This document shows positions 8,080 through 17,857 of a stretch of DNA of 36,907 nt, in pieces; positions within the stretch are counted from its first letter, which is position 1; the number at the start of each line of letters is the position of its first letter. Position numbers and translations under genes: made by a program. The stretch comes from an uncultured Eubacterium sp. (GTDB lineage: Bacteria > Bacillota > Clostridia > Oscillospirales > Acutalibacteraceae): assembly GCA_944380545.1 (NCBI GenBank), contig CALWHV010000009.1, forward strand, positions 1 to 36,907. Reading direction: 5' to 3'. Under the pieces are notes generated by a model, which searched no databases, was not told the DNA's origin, and saw only the letters and a program-made list of their open reading frames with translations.

Positions 8080-8634
8080 TCATTCGTCAAATCCGTTCTT
8101 TTCTTCTTCATCCGCTTCCTTTGCCCTGTCCTTTTTAAATAACGGGTCGGGCTTTTTTACCTGGTTGAAATTGATGCTTATCGTATCGCATCTTGCCTTG
8201 AATTCGTCAAGTATCTTATTGACCGTGGAGTTTGCAACTATGCCCAGGTCTATCGTGTTCACCTTTTTGTCGCTTGTTGTAAACATAATAAGCGCGTGGC
8301 GCATATCAAAATTCTTTGTAAGGCTGGCGGCGGTGTCCTTGTACGCCTCTATCTCCCTTATGCTTTCGTAGGAAATTATGTTGTTGTCGTCAACTCCGGT
8401 AAATTCCGCTTCGTCATCCCTGAAAATAACGCCGTTTGAAAGCACTTCCTTTGTAACGAGCGCGGCGACCGCCAATGCAAAAACCTCTATCACCGCAAAG
8501 ATTATGCTCATTGTGCCGAACTGTGAAATCAGCTTCGTAACGGCAAAGATCCCGTAGCCCAAAACCGCCGCGTCAAGCAGGCATACTATTGCCGTTGTAA
8601 CGGGCGATATTATCCTTATCATTTTTTCCTTCAT
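8080..8634 (-). CDS. Small two-helix membrane protein of unknown function
   Basis: The 184-residue protein has two hydrophobic segments at about 10-35 and 40-62 (SPVTTAIVCLLDAAVLGYGI and IIFAVIEVFALAVAALV). A hydrophilic domain of about 120 residues follows, ending in a charged tail rich in Lys, Asp and Glu. The middle part (ITYESIREIEAY-like strand pattern, then KKVNTIDLGIV) suggests a PH-like beta domain as found in bacterial YcxB or bPH membrane proteins, but this is only a guess. Its ATG overlaps the upstream pseudouridine synthase stop (ATGA), so the two are translationally coupled. No named family is recognised. Confidence 0.75.
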   Translation of the reverse strand: MKEKMIRIISPVTTAIVCLLDAAVLGYGIFAVTKLISQFGTMSIIFAVIEVFALAVAALVTKEVLSNGVIFRDDEAEFTGVDDNNIISYESIREIEAYKDTAASLTKNFDMRHALIMFTTSDKKVNTIDLGIVANSTVNKILDEFKARCDTISINFNQVKKPDPLFKKDRAKEADEEEKNGFDE

Positions 8635-9572
8635 ATATATTTCCTCTCCTTAAATTTAGTAAGAACCTCGCATTTGTCAAGCCGAAACTCGCGCCCCTCA
8701 AGTCTTTTGAGCAGCTCAAAGCCGCTTTTGAAGCAAAGGGAATAGCTGCAAAGCGCCTGGCGGGAGCGGCCGTATTTTAACCCGTATTTCCCGTCGTCCA
8801 CAAGCGGATGGCCAATGTGCGCCATATGCGCCCTTATCTGGTGTGTCCTCCCTGTTATCAAATCAATGTCAACAAGTGATAAGCCGCCGTATTCATCCAA
8901 CACTTTGTAAGCCGTTGAGATGTGCTTTGAGCCCTCGGCGGGCTCGTCCGTCACCGAAACGGTGTTTGTGCTTTCGTTCTTCGTCAGATACGCGTCAAGC
9001 CTTCCGCTTTTTTCTTTAAAAATGCCGTGCACGGCTGCAAGGTAATGCTTTTCTATCCGTCTTTCCTTTATCGCAAGGTCAAGCTCGCTTAGCGCGGCTG
9101 CGTTTTTCGCCGCTATTATAAGCCCGCTCGTGTTCCTGTCCAGCCTGTTTGCCAGGGCGGGGGAGAACGCGCCGGATTCCGGCTTCCATTCGCCCTTTTC
9201 GTAAAGATAGCGCTTCACGCTTGAAATCAGCGTGTTTACATATTCGTGCGAGTCAGGGTGGCAGAGCGTGCCCGCCTTTTTGTTCAATATCAGCAGGTCC
9301 TCGTCCTCATAGATGATTTCGGGCGCGGCGGGAGCCTTCAGAAAATCATAATAGCTTTTCTTTTCCTCAAGCAGCTCGTCGCCGATGTAAAGCTCTATAA
9401 GATCCCCCTCGCGCACGGTGTAGCCCGCGTCGCATCTTTTTTTGTTGACCTTTATGTTCTTTTTTCTTATCTCTTTATACATAAGCGAGCGCGGCAGCTT
9501 CGGAAACATTGCGCCGAGCAGCCTGTCAAGCCGCCTGCCGCTGTCGCTTTTCGTGGCGGTAAACGATTTCAT
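8631..9572 (-). CDS. RluA-family RNA pseudouridine synthase
   Basis: This enzyme isomerises specific uridines to pseudouridine in rRNA or tRNA. The 313 residues show an N-terminal S4 RNA-binding domain (about 12-60, with KNIKVNKKRCDAGYTVREGD) and a catalytic domain with NRLDRNTSGLIIAAK (catalytic Asp in the xRLDxxTSG motif; the usual His is Asn here) and GRTHQIRAHMAHIGHPLVDD. Length fits the RluD/RluA group; the exact target cannot be read from sequence. The ATG at 9572 lies only 6 nt downstream of a TATAAT box, so the mRNA is probably leaderless, and no Shine-Dalgarno is present. It is followed by, and overlaps, the small membrane protein gene. Confidence 0.93.
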   Translation of the reverse strand: MKSFTATKSDSGRRLDRLLGAMFPKLPRSLMYKEIRKKNIKVNKKRCDAGYTVREGDLIELYIGDELLEEKKSYYDFLKAPAAPEIIYEDEDLLILNKKAGTLCHPDSHEYVNTLISSVKRYLYEKGEWKPESGAFSPALANRLDRNTSGLIIAAKNAAALSELDLAIKERRIEKHYLAAVHGIFKEKSGRLDAYLTKNESTNTVSVTDEPAEGSKHISTAYKVLDEYGGLSLVDIDLITGRTHQIRAHMAHIGHPLVDDGKYGLKYGRSRQALCSYSLCFKSGFELLKRLEGREFRLDKCEVLTKFKERKYI

Positions 9573-9578
9573 ACCACA

Positions 9579-9621
9579 ATTATATATTAAATCTTGAAAA
9601 AAGTAAATAATAAGCTATAAT
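9579..9621. promoter_or_regulatory. Overlapping divergent promoters of the rluA-type gene (-) and NUDIX gene (+)
   Basis: Minus strand: TTTACT (9607-9602), 17-nt spacer, TATAAT (9584-9579), with the ATG 6 nt downstream. Plus strand: TTGAAA (9594-9599), 16-nt spacer, TATAAT (9616-9621), then AAAGGAGA at 9633. The minus -35 lies inside the plus-strand spacer, so the two polymerases cannot bind together. Confidence 0.75.
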
Positions 9622-9647
9622 GTAGATGTGTTAAAGGAGATGTTTTT

Positions 9648-10259
9648 ATGGATGAATGGCTCAAGCTTGCCGTAGAGGTTCAAAGCCTTGCTCAAAACGG
9701 GCTGGCGTATTCGAATAATGTGTTCGACACCGAAAGGTATCAGCGCCTGCGCGATATCTCAGTTCAAATGATAGCCTGCGCGTCAGACCTTCCGCAGGAA
9801 AAGATAAAAGACCTGTTTTGCTGCGAAAAAGGCTATCAAACTCCTAAAATAGATACGCGCGCCGCGATTTTTAAGGATGGCAAGATTCTACTCGTCCACG
9901 AAAAAAGCGGCAGCTGGTCGCTGCCCGGCGGCTGGTGCGATGTGCTTGAATCCGCCGCGTCAAACACCGTTAAAGAGGTGCTGGAGGAAACCGGGCTCAG
10001 CTGCGTGTGCGAAAGGCTCATAGCCGTGCAGGACAGGAACAGGCACAATCTTCCGCAATACGCTTACGGCGTGTGCAAAATATTTATGCTCTGCCGCGAA
10101 ACGGGCGGCGCCTTTAAGGAAAATTCCGAAACCACGGAGATCGCTTACTTTGGTTTAGACGAGCTGCCGCCGCTTGCAACGGAAAAGGTAAACGAGCAGC
10201 AGATAAAAATGTGCTTTGACGCCGCGGCTGATAAAAATTGGCAGCCGCTTTTTGACTGA
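9648..10259 (+). CDS. NUDIX hydrolase with N-terminal helical domain
   Basis: This 203-residue pyrophosphohydrolase probably cleaves a nucleoside-diphosphate derivative such as ADP-ribose or a sugar nucleotide. Residues 1-60 (LAVEVQSLAQNGLAYSNN, then ERYQRLRDISVQM) match the helical domain that precedes NUDIX folds in the Firmicute ADP-ribose pyrophosphatase-like group. The NUDIX box starts at GGWCDVLESAASNTVKEVLE and ends EETGL, with the usual Arg of REUxEE replaced by Lys. AAAGGAGA lies 8 nt before the ATG. It is a single gene between its own promoter and an A/T-rich terminator. Substrate is unknown. Confidence 0.9.
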   Translation: MDEWLKLAVEVQSLAQNGLAYSNNVFDTERYQRLRDISVQMIACASDLPQEKIKDLFCCEKGYQTPKIDTRAAIFKDGKILLVHEKSGSWSLPGGWCDVLESAASNTVKEVLEETGLSCVCERLIAVQDRNRHNLPQYAYGVCKIFMLCRETGGAFKENSETTEIAYFGLDELPPLATEKVNEQQIKMCFDAAADKNWQPLFD

Positions 10260-10309
10260 GCTGTCGTAAAACCTGCATAAAATATTGCTGTCAAGCCTCA
10301 TAATATTTT

Positions 10310-10352
10310 AATAAATTACTTTGCCTTTGGGGGTGGAGTAATTTATTTTTTT
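10310..10352 (+). terminator. Terminator after the NUDIX gene
   Basis: AATAAATTACT (10310-10320) pairs with AGTAATTTATT (10337-10347), followed by a run of T. The stem is weak in GC but long and perfect. Confidence 0.75.
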
Positions 10353-10356
10353 ATGC

Positions 10357-10405
10357 TATAATAATTCCGAATATGCAGAACTTTTTAATTCTGAACATAT
10401 GTGTG
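10357..10405 (+). promoter_or_regulatory. uvrBA -10 box and candidate LexA (SOS) operator
   Basis: TATAAT (10357-10362) is a good -10 box without a clear -35. Downstream, TGAACATATGTGTG (10392-10405) matches 11 of 14 positions of the Firmicute LexA box CGAACNNNNGTTCG (core GAACATATGT), 17 nt before the uvrB start. uvrBA is a classic SOS operon, so LexA control is likely; the site is inferred by eye. Confidence 0.55.
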
Positions 10406-10421
10406 GTAAAGGAAAGAAACG

Positions 10422-12380
10422 ATGAACAGATTTAAGCTCGTAAGTGAATATAGGCCGACGGGTGACCAGCCGCAGGCGATAGAGGCGCTTGTAAACGGCG
10501 TTTTGCGCGGCGATAAGGAGCAGACCCTTATGGGCGTCACCGGCTCCGGCAAAACCTTTACAATGGCAAATATCATTGAAAGGATAAACCGCCCCACGCT
10601 CGTGCTTGCCCACAACAAGACCCTTGCGGCGCAGCTCTGCAGCGAGTTCAAGGAGTTCTTCCCCGAAAACGCCGTTGAATATTTCGTCTCCTATTACGAC
10701 TATTACCAGCCGGAGGCGTATGTTCCCACAACGGATACTTATATTGAAAAGGACAGCGCCGTGAACGAGGAGATAGACAAGCTGCGCCACAGCGCCACCG
10801 CCGCGCTTTCGGAGCGGCGGGATGTTATAATCGTGGCGTCCGTCTCCTGCATCTATTCGATAGGCGACCCCATAGATTACCGCAATATGGTCATATCGCT
10901 CAGAAACGGAATGCACTATTCGCGCGATGCGCTTATCTCAAAGCTCGTTTCCATCCAGTACGAAAGAAACGATATAAACTTTATCCGCAATAAATTCCGC
11001 GTAAGAGGGGATACGGTGGAGATATATCCCGCAGGCTCCTCCGGCAACGCGATAAGGGTTGAGTTCTTCGGCGACGAGATAGACAGGATTTCCGAGATAA
11101 ATCCGCTCACCGGCAAGGTGGAGGGCATACTTGCGCACGCCGCCGTCTATCCCGCCTCTCATTATGTTGTGGGCGCTGAAAAAATGAAAAAGGCGCTCGC
11201 CGATATTTACCGGGAAATGACCGAGCGCGTAAAGTTTTTCGAGGAAAAGGGAAAGCTTCTTGAGGCGCAGCGCATCAAGGAGCGCACGATGAACGATATC
11301 GAAATGCTTGAGGAAACCGGCTTTTGCAAGGGCATTGAAAACTATTCCGCCGTTATGAGCGGCAGAAAGCCGGGAGAAGCGCCGTTCACCCTGCTTGATT
11401 ATTTTCCCAAGGATTTTCTGCTCTTCTGCGATGAAAGCCATGTTATGCTGCCTCAGGTGCGCGGTATGTACGGCGGCGACCGCAGCAGAAAGGCTGCGCT
11501 CATAGACTACGGCTTCAGGCTGCCGTCAGCGTTTGACAACCGCCCGCTTCGCTTCGACGAGTTTTACGGCAAGATAAATCAGGTGATATTCACCTCGGCA
11601 ACGCCGGGCGAATTTGAAAGGGAGCGCTCCACTCAGATAGTTGAGCAGATCATAAGACCCACCGGCCTGCTCGACCCGCTCGTAACCGTTAAGCCTACGG
11701 ACGATCAGATGGACGATCTTGTGTCCGAAATCAACATAAGGACCGAGCGCGGCGAACGCGTCCTCGTTACAACGCTTACAAAGGCGATGGCGGAGGACCT
11801 TACCGCCTATCTTGAGGGCTTCGGCATCAAGGTGCGCTATATGCACCACGATGTGGACACTATAGAGCGTATGGAGATAATCAGGGACCTGCGCCTCGGC
11901 GAATTCGATGTGCTCGTCGGCATAAATCTGCTGCGCGAGGGCCTTGATATCCCCGAGGTCTCGCTCGTCGCCATTCTGGACGCCGATAAGGAGGGCTTCC
12001 TGCGCTCCGAGACCTCGCTTGTTCAAACGATAGGCAGAGCCGCAAGAAACGCAAACGGCGAGGTCATTATGTATGCGGACAGCGTCACCCCCTCGATGGA
12101 GCGCGCAATAGAGGAAACGGCAAGGCGCAGAAGCATTCAGCAGAAATATAACGAGGAGCACGGCATCACGCCGCAGACCATCAAAAAGAGCGTGCGCGAT
12201 GTGCTTGAGATAACCTCTAAGGAAAAGGTGGAAAAATCAAGCGCAAAGCGGCTCTCAAGGTCTCAAAGGGAAGCGCTTATAAAGAAGCTGACCGCCGAGA
12301 TGAAAGAGGCGGCAAAGCTGCTTGAATTTGAGCACGCCGCCTATTTAAGAGATAAGATAAACGAGCTTAGAAATTCATAA
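10422..12380 (+). CDS. uvrB: UvrABC excision nuclease subunit B
   Basis: UvrB is the damage-verification helicase-like subunit of nucleotide excision repair; it receives damaged DNA from UvrA and recruits UvrC. The 652 residues show Walker A GVTGSGKT (38-45), the beta-hairpin segment [12 protein letters not shown] (about 88-99) that inserts between DNA strands, DESH (337-340), motif [10 protein letters not shown], helicase motif QTIGRAARN, and the C-terminal UVR domain ([20 protein letters not shown]) that contacts UvrC. Length is normal (650-680). AAAGGA precedes the ATG. uvrA follows after 47 nt in the same orientation, so they form an operon. Confidence 0.98.
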   Translation: MNRFKLVSEYRPTGDQPQAIEALVNGVLRGDKEQTLMGVTGSGKTFTMANIIERINRPTLVLAHNKTLAAQLCSEFKEFFPENAVEYFVSYYDYYQPEAYVPTTDTYIEKDSAVNEEIDKLRHSATAALSERRDVIIVASVSCIYSIGDPIDYRNMVISLRNGMHYSRDALISKLVSIQYERNDINFIRNKFRVRGDTVEIYPAGSSGNAIRVEFFGDEIDRISEINPLTGKVEGILAHAAVYPASHYVVGAEKMKKALADIYREMTERVKFFEEKGKLLEAQRIKERTMNDIEMLEETGFCKGIENYSAVMSGRKPGEAPFTLLDYFPKDFLLFCDESHVMLPQVRGMYGGDRSRKAALIDYGFRLPSAFDNRPLRFDEFYGKINQVIFTSATPGEFERERSTQIVEQIIRPTGLLDPLVTVKPTDDQMDDLVSEINIRTERGERVLVTTLTKAMAEDLTAYLEGFGIKVRYMHHDVDTIERMEIIRDLRLGEFDVLVGINLLREGLDIPEVSLVAILDADKEGFLRSETSLVQTIGRAARNANGEVIMYADSVTPSMERAIEETARRRSIQQKYNEEHGITPQTIKKSVRDVLEITSKEKVEKSSAKRLSRSQREALIKKLTAEMKEAAKLLEFEHAAYLRDKINELRNS

Positions 12381-12427
12381 AACAATAACCGGCTTAATAA
12401 AATCTTACTGTTTGTGTGGTGATAAGG

Positions 12428-15271
12428 ATGAATAAAAATATTATCGTCAAGGGCGCAAGAGAGCATAATCTTAAAAACATTGATGTTGAGATCCCGCGCG
12501 ACAGCCTTGTTGTTTTCACGGGGCTTTCCGGCTCTGGCAAATCGAGCCTTGCGTTTGACACGATCTACGCCGAGGGTCAGCGCCGATATGTGGAAAGCCT
12601 GTCCTCGTACGCCCGCCAGTTCCTCGGCCAGATGGAAAAGCCGGATGTCGATTATATCGAGGGGCTCAGCCCGGCAATATCGATAGACCAAAAAACCACC
12701 TCAAAAAATCCGCGCTCAACGGTCGGCACCGTAACGGAGATATATGATTATCTGCGCCTGCTCTACGCGCGCATAGGCGTTCCGCACTGCCCCGTATGCG
12801 GCAGGGAGATAACCCAGCAGACCGTGGATCAGATAGTTGATAAGATACTTTCGTATAAAGAGGGCACGCGCATCCAGATAATGGCGCCGATAGTGCGCGG
12901 CAGAAAGGGCGAGTATTCAAAGGAGCTTGAGGACGCTCGCCGCTCAGGCTATTCGCGCGTGCGCATAGACGGCAGCATTTACGACCTGTTTGAGGATATA
13001 AAGCTTGAAAAAAACAAAAAGCATAATATAGAGGTGGTTGTGGACCGCCTTGTTGTCGGCGATTCCATCAGAAGCCGCCTTGCAGACAGCATCGAAACCG
13101 CCACCCGCCTTTCAAAGGGCGTTGTCATATGCAGCGTGCCGGACGGCGCGGACGAGCTTTTCTCGCTTGATTACGCGTGCCCGGAGCACGGCGTATCAAT
13201 AGAGGAGATGAGCCCGCGTATGTTCTCCTTTAACAACCCCTACGGCGCGTGCAAGCGCTGCAGCGGCCTCGGCACATTTATGGAGATAGACGAGGAGCTT
13301 ATTATCCCCAATAAAAAGCTCTCCATCAACCAGGGCGCGATAAAGGCGAGCGGCTGGAATGTTGCGGACGGCTCTTCCATTGCGAAGATGTATTTTGAAG
13401 CCCTTGCCGCCGAATACGGCTTTTCGCTCGATATGCCGGTCGAGATGCTGCCCAAGGAGGCGGTGCGCCTCATCCTTTACGGCACAAACGGCAAAAAGAT
13501 AAAGATGAAAAGAGTTACCGCCTACGGCTCCGGCACCTATATGAATGATTTTGAGGGCGTTGTAAATAATCTCAAGCGCCGTTATGACGAATCCTCGTCC
13601 GAATGGGCAAGGGCGGAGATAGAGCAGGTTATGGTCGCGTCAAAATGCCCCGACTGCGGCGGCGCGCGCCTTTCTCCCGTAAGCCTGTCCGTCACCGTCG
13701 GCGGCAGGAATATCCACGAGTTCTGCCTGATGCCGATATCGGAGGAGCTTTCGTTTATAGACTCTCTTGAGCTCACCGAAAAAGAGCATATGATAGGCGA
13801 TCTGATAATCCGCGAGATAAAGGAACGCCTCACCTTCCTAAATTCCGTGGGTCTCGATTACCTGTCCCTTGCGCGCGAGGCGTCAACGCTATCCGGCGGC
13901 GAATCTCAGCGCATACGCCTTGCAACGCAGATAGGCTCCTCGCTTATGGGCGTTCTCTATATCCTTGACGAGCCGTCTATCGGTCTTCATCAGCGCGATA
14001 ACGATAAGCTGCTCGCAACGCTGCGCCATCTGCGCGACCTCGGCAATACGCTGATAGTCGTGGAGCACGACGAGGATACGATGCGCGCCGCAGATTATAT
14101 CGTTGATATCGGTCCCGGCGCGGGCATCCACGGCGGCGAGCTTATTGCAAGCGGCACGGTGGACGATATTATAGCCTGTGAAAATTCAATTACGGGTTTG
14201 TATCTCAGCGGCAAAAAAAGCATCCCCGTTCCGAAGCGCCGCCGCCGCGGCAACGGCCATAAGCTGACCGTTTTCGGAGCACAGGAAAATAATCTTAAAA
14301 ATATAGATGTTGAAATTCCGCTCGGAAAATTCGTGTCCGTAACAGGCGTTTCCGGCTCCGGCAAATCAAGCCTTGTTAACGAGATAGTCTATAAATATCT
14401 TGCCAATGAGCTCAACGGCGCAAAAAAACGCCCCGGCAGATTTGAACGCATCAAGGGCGCGGAATATCTTGATAAGGTCATAGACATTGATCAGTCGCCG
14501 ATAGGGCGCACGCCGCGCTCCAATCCGGCAACCTATACGGGCGTTTTCAACGATATAAGAGAGCTTTTTGCCTCAACTCCCGACGCCAAAATGCGCGGCT
14601 ACAGGGCAAACCGCTTCTCGTTCAATGTCAAGGGCGGGCGCTGCGAGGCGTGCCAGGGAGACGGCATTGTCAAGATCGAAATGCACTTTCTTGCCGATAT
14701 ATATGTTCCCTGCGAGGTCTGCTCCGGCCACAGATATAATCACGAAACGCTCGAGGTCAAATTCAAGGGCAAAAATATCTACGATGTGCTTGAAATGACG
14801 GTGGACGAGGGTATGGAGTTCTTTGCCCAGCAGCCCAAGATCTACAAAAAGCTGAAAACGCTTTCAGAAGTCGGCCTCGGCTATATAAAGATCGGCCAGC
14901 CCGCAACAACGCTCTCCGGCGGCGAGGCGCAGCGCGTCAAGCTTGCAACGGAGCTTATGAAGCGCTCCACGGGCAGAACGATCTATATTCTTGACGAGCC
15001 CACAACCGGCCTACACACCGCCGATGTCCACAAGCTGATAAATGTTCTCAACGCGCTTGTAGACGGCGGAAACACCGTCCTCGTCATAGAGCATAATCTT
15101 GATGTTATAAAAACGGCTGATCATATTATCGACCTCGGTCCGGAGGGTGGAAACGGCGGCGGAAGAGTCGTCACCTGCGGCACTCCGGAGGAGGTAGCCG
15201 CCTGTGAAGCTTCGTACACAGGGCATTATCTTAAGCCGATCCTTGAAAAAGCAGCGCGCGAAAACAGTTAA
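12428..15271 (+). CDS. uvrA: UvrABC excision nuclease subunit A
   Basis: UvrA is the dimeric ABC-type ATPase that first recognises helix-distorting lesions and loads UvrB. The 947-residue protein has two ATPase halves: Walker [13 protein letters not shown] and [11 protein letters not shown], signature motifs [12 protein letters not shown] and [12 protein letters not shown], and Walker B/D segments [13 protein letters not shown] and [12 protein letters not shown]. Zinc-binding CxxC pairs are visible ([37 protein letters not shown]). I place the start at ATG 12428, which gives [18 protein letters not shown] as in the family; GGTGAT lies 6 nt upstream. An in-frame GTG at 12416 would overlap that site. 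It ends at a strong bidirectional terminator. Confidence 0.98.
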   Translation: MNKNIIVKGAREHNLKNIDVEIPRDSLVVFTGLSGSGKSSLAFDTIYAEGQRRYVESLSSYARQFLGQMEKPDVDYIEGLSPAISIDQKTTSKNPRSTVGTVTEIYDYLRLLYARIGVPHCPVCGREITQQTVDQIVDKILSYKEGTRIQIMAPIVRGRKGEYSKELEDARRSGYSRVRIDGSIYDLFEDIKLEKNKKHNIEVVVDRLVVGDSIRSRLADSIETATRLSKGVVICSVPDGADELFSLDYACPEHGVSIEEMSPRMFSFNNPYGACKRCSGLGTFMEIDEELIIPNKKLSINQGAIKASGWNVADGSSIAKMYFEALAAEYGFSLDMPVEMLPKEAVRLILYGTNGKKIKMKRVTAYGSGTYMNDFEGVVNNLKRRYDESSSEWARAEIEQVMVASKCPDCGGARLSPVSLSVTVGGRNIHEFCLMPISEELSFIDSLELTEKEHMIGDLIIREIKERLTFLNSVGLDYLSLAREASTLSGGESQRIRLATQIGSSLMGVLYILDEPSIGLHQRDNDKLLATLRHLRDLGNTLIVVEHDEDTMRAADYIVDIGPGAGIHGGELIASGTVDDIIACENSITGLYLSGKKSIPVPKRRRRGNGHKLTVFGAQENNLKNIDVEIPLGKFVSVTGVSGSGKSSLVNEIVYKYLANELNGAKKRPGRFERIKGAEYLDKVIDIDQSPIGRTPRSNPATYTGVFNDIRELFASTPDAKMRGYRANRFSFNVKGGRCEACQGDGIVKIEMHFLADIYVPCEVCSGHRYNHETLEVKFKGKNIYDVLEMTVDEGMEFFAQQPKIYKKLKTLSEVGLGYIKIGQPATTLSGGEAQRVKLATELMKRSTGRTIYILDEPTTGLHTADVHKLINVLNALVDGGNTVLVIEHNLDVIKTADHIIDLGPEGGNGGGRVVTCGTPEEVAACEASYTGHYLKPILEKAARENS

Positions 15272-15275
15272 AATT

Positions 15276-15317
15276 AAAAGGCGCCGTCCCTTGATAAAGC
15301 AGGGAAGACGCCTTTTT
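15276..15317. terminator. Bidirectional terminator between uvrA and the metallophosphoesterase
   Basis: AAAAGGCGCCGTCCCT pairs imperfectly with AGGGAAGACGCCTTTTT. A-run and T-run on the two sides let it serve both convergent genes. Confidence 0.88.
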
Positions 15318-15325
15318 GATTTTGC

Positions 15326-16879
15326 TTATTTCCAGCTTACGCTTTCGCTCAAAACGGTGTTCGCACTGTTGTCGCAGGTCTCAAGTTCAATTCCGGTCGC
15401 GCCGATGTGAAGCATTGAGGCGGCGTAGGTGTTTCTGCCGCAGCTGTCAATTCCGCCGTCAACAAACACGGGATAAGCTCCGTCTTCGTTGAATTCCACA
15501 GAATGGCTGTGGCCGCTCACCAAAAGGCTCGTGTTAAGAGCTTCAAGCTTTTTATGGGAGCGCTCTTTAAGCTCCTCCTCAATGCAGATGTCTTTTGAAT
15601 GGCAGAGCGCTATCGTTTTTTCGCCGCTCGAATCAAGCCCTTCAAGCCAGTTCGTCATTTCGCGTCTGTACGCCTCGTAGTCAGCCATATCGCCGTATTC
15701 TGGGTGGCTGTCCTCCTTGTCCTCGCAGCTGTCAAGCACTATCAGCTTGTATTCTCCGAGCATAGTTGTGTAATAGTATTCGTCAAAGCCAAGGTAGCTT
15801 CCGAGCGCGCCGGCCTCAGTGCCGCGCGTTTCGTGGTTCCCGCGCACATATATGACGGGCATCTCGCCGCCCGTCAGTTCGTGCGCAAAATCAAGAATGT
15901 ATTTTGCTATGTCGTTTTCGCTCATAAGTCCGGGCGCACAGTCGCCGAGAAGTATAACCGCCTGATATTCGCCGAGCGCGGAGGCGGTTTTTACGGCAAG
16001 CTCGTTTTTAGTGTGCCAGTCGGAAAGCGTAAGCACATCTATATCCTCGCCGAAGCTGTCGCTGAAGGAATAACTCTCGCTTTCTATCGTCTTTCCTATT
16101 CTTCCGCCGTAGCTCAGCTCGTCAATAACGCGCGCGGTGCCCACCTTGTATGTATTGCCGGAAAGCTGCTCTTTCGGCACCGTAACACAATGGATAACGG
16201 AGCTGCCGTTTTTCCTGCCGCCGCTCGAATCGTATTTTCTGACGGTTTCTCCGCCGTATTCGTATTCAATATAGCCCGTGCCTGTGTCGCTCGTAGAAAA
16301 CGAAACGGTGTAGGCGTCGCCGTTGTCGAAAACAACCGGTCCCGATGTGAATTTGTACGGCGTAACGGGAAATACGCAGGCGTAAGCCGTAAACAGCAGC
16401 ACGGCAGCCGAGCAGACGGCAACAGCCTTTTTAAGCGCCCTTGCCGTTATCAGCGGATACATAAAGGCAAAAAACGCGCAGCCTGTTATGAAAAGCCAGG
16501 CGGGAAGCGCCTCCTTCATCAGCGCAAGCGTGGTCGAAAGGTTCATAAACCGATCAACAATAACGGAAACTACTGTGTAGATTATTCCGGCCAGCGCAAG
16601 TATCTCGCTCAGCAGAGCCGCGATATACATCAGCGGCTTCGGCGCGGCTTTTATGCCGCGCGCCTTTATGTTCAGAAACGCTAAAAGATATATCCCGCCG
16701 ATAACAATGAACACGAACAGTCCCAGCATAAAGCCGTCAAAAATCGCGTTGTCCGTAAATACAAAGCTGCACCTCGCCGCATAGAGCATAAGCGCGGAAA
16801 CTGCGCTCAAAGCGCTGAAAAACGCCAGTGCGCCCTTGCTCAGCAGCAGAGTGCCTATAAATCTTCTCAGTTTTTTCAT
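15326..16879 (-). CDS. Membrane metallophosphoesterase (calcineurin-like)
   Basis: This 517-residue protein has an N-terminal block of about five membrane helices (roughly residues 10-185), a short beta-rich segment, and a C-terminal calcineurin-like phosphoesterase domain. Metal-ligand motifs are in order: LSDWHT, LLGDCAPG, YVRGNHETRG, CHSKD and SGHSHSVEF. The catalytic domain probably lies outside the membrane, but topology is inferred. The start at 16879 follows GGGGG about 7 nt upstream; a longer in-frame start at 16930 would lie inside the promoter. It has its own promoter and is not clearly part of the sigG unit. The substrate is unknown. Confidence 0.85.
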   Translation of the reverse strand: MKKLRRFIGTLLLSKGALAFFSALSAVSALMLYAARCSFVFTDNAIFDGFMLGLFVFIVIGGIYLLAFLNIKARGIKAAPKPLMYIAALLSEILALAGIIYTVVSVIVDRFMNLSTTLALMKEALPAWLFITGCAFFAFMYPLITARALKKAVAVCSAAVLLFTAYACVFPVTPYKFTSGPVVFDNGDAYTVSFSTSDTGTGYIEYEYGGETVRKYDSSGGRKNGSSVIHCVTVPKEQLSGNTYKVGTARVIDELSYGGRIGKTIESESYSFSDSFGEDIDVLTLSDWHTKNELAVKTASALGEYQAVILLGDCAPGLMSENDIAKYILDFAHELTGGEMPVIYVRGNHETRGTEAGALGSYLGFDEYYYTTMLGEYKLIVLDSCEDKEDSHPEYGDMADYEAYRREMTNWLEGLDSSGEKTIALCHSKDICIEEELKERSHKKLEALNTSLLVSGHSHSVEFNEDGAYPVFVDGGIDSCGRNTYAASMLHIGATGIELETCDNSANTVLSESVSWK

Positions 16880-16901
16880 ATTTTTACCCCCTCTGCTTCT
16901 T

Positions 16902-16930
16902 ATTATCCGAAAAACAGTGGGCTTTGTCAA
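16902..16930 (-). promoter_or_regulatory. Promoter of the metallophosphoesterase gene
   Basis: On the minus strand, perfect -35 TTGACA (16930-16925), 17-nt spacer, GATAAT (16907-16902), 22 nt before the start codon. Confidence 0.7.
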
Positions 16931-16976
16931 TCGTGTTTTAACAAGATTTTACATTATGAGACTATTATAAGGCGAA

Positions 16977-17747
16977 TCATTTGTGCTCCTTGATCCTCCT
17001 GAGAGCGTTTTTCTCAAGCCTGCTCACCTGCGCCTGAGAGATGCCCACCTCGCTTGCCACCTCCATCTGAGTCTTGCCCTGCATAAAGCGCATATAAAGT
17101 ATCCGTCTTTCACGCGGCTCAAGATTTTTAATTTCGTCCTTTATCATTATTTCGTCTATCCAGTCGCTGTCCGTGTTGTTGTCGCCAACCTGGTCCATAA
17201 CATAAATCGTGTCGCCGCCGTCGTTGTAAACAGGCTCGTAAAGCGAAATCGGGTCAACTATCGCCTCCAGCGCCAGCACCACATCGCTCTTTTTCATATT
17301 AAGCCTCTCCGCTATCTCCTCAATGCTCGGCTCGCGCTTGTTCTTGTTTATAAGCTCCTCCTTGATCTGCATCGCCTTGTACGCCGTGTCCTTAAGGCTG
17401 CGGCTAACGCGCACGGGCGAATCGTCGCGCAGGTAACGCCTTATCTCGCCGATGCACATCGGCACGGCGTAGGTTGAAAAGCGCACATTAAGGCTCGTGT
17501 CAAAATTATCTATCGCCTTTATCAGCCCTATAACTCCCACCTGAAACAGATCGTCCATTGATTCGCCGCGGTTCTGAAACCGCTGGATAACGGAAAGCAC
17601 AAGCCGCAGATTTCCCTCTATCAGCTCCTCGCGCGCCTTCCTGTCGCCCGCGCGCGCTTTTTTCAAAAGCTCCGTCTTTTCACTCTCCTTAAGCACCTTT
17701 ATATCAGCCGTGTTAATCCCGCAGATCTCCACCTTGTTGTATTGCAT
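16977..17747 (-). CDS. sigG: RNA polymerase sporulation sigma factor SigG
   Basis: SigG drives late forespore gene expression in endospore formers. The 256-residue product begins MQYNKVEICGINT, the diagnostic SigG N-terminus. Region 2 contains NLRLVLSVIQRFQNRGE, DLFQVGVIGLIKAIDNF and VRFSTYAVPMCIGEIRRYL. Region 3 carries PVRVSRSLKDTAYKAMQ, and region 4 ends in GKTQMEVASEVGISQAQVSR. Length matches the family (about 258). The start at 17747 gives the conserved N-terminus, with GGGG about 8 nt upstream; a longer frame runs into the fucosidase terminator and is not coding. Unlike Bacillus, no sigE/spoIIGA is adjacent. A SigF-type promoter is visible upstream. Confidence 0.97.
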   Translation of the reverse strand: MQYNKVEICGINTADIKVLKESEKTELLKKARAGDRKAREELIEGNLRLVLSVIQRFQNRGESMDDLFQVGVIGLIKAIDNFDTSLNVRFSTYAVPMCIGEIRRYLRDDSPVRVSRSLKDTAYKAMQIKEELINKNKREPSIEEIAERLNMKKSDVVLALEAIVDPISLYEPVYNDGGDTIYVMDQVGDNNTDSDWIDEIMIKDEIKNLEPRERRILYMRFMQGKTQMEVASEVGISQAQVSRLEKNALRRIKEHK

Positions 17748-17780
17748 ACATAAAACCCCATTCTTTTTTATGTATACTTT

Positions 17781-17809
17781 TATTATTGCCCGGCGGCGGA
17801 GATATAAAC
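17781..17809 (-). promoter_or_regulatory. Candidate SigF/SigG-type promoter upstream of sigG
   Basis: Minus strand: GTTTA (17809-17805), 14-nt spacer, GGCAATAATA (17790-17781). This fits the SigF pattern of a GYATA-like -35 and a GG-N2-A-N-A-N-T-A -10, with a spacer 1 nt shorter than usual. SigF transcribes sigG in the forespore in known spore formers. The match is by eye. Confidence 0.5.
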
Positions 17810-17820
17810 AAACGCAAAAT

Positions 17821-17850
17821 GAAAACCCGCTCTGCTTATGCAAAGCGGGT
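17821..17850 (-). terminator. Terminator after the fucosidase gene
   Basis: Minus strand: ACCCGCTTTG and CAGAGCGGGT form a stem followed by TTTTC, 7 nt after the fucosidase stop. It separates the fucosidase operon from sigG. Confidence 0.75.
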
Positions 17851-17857
17851 GCTTTTG

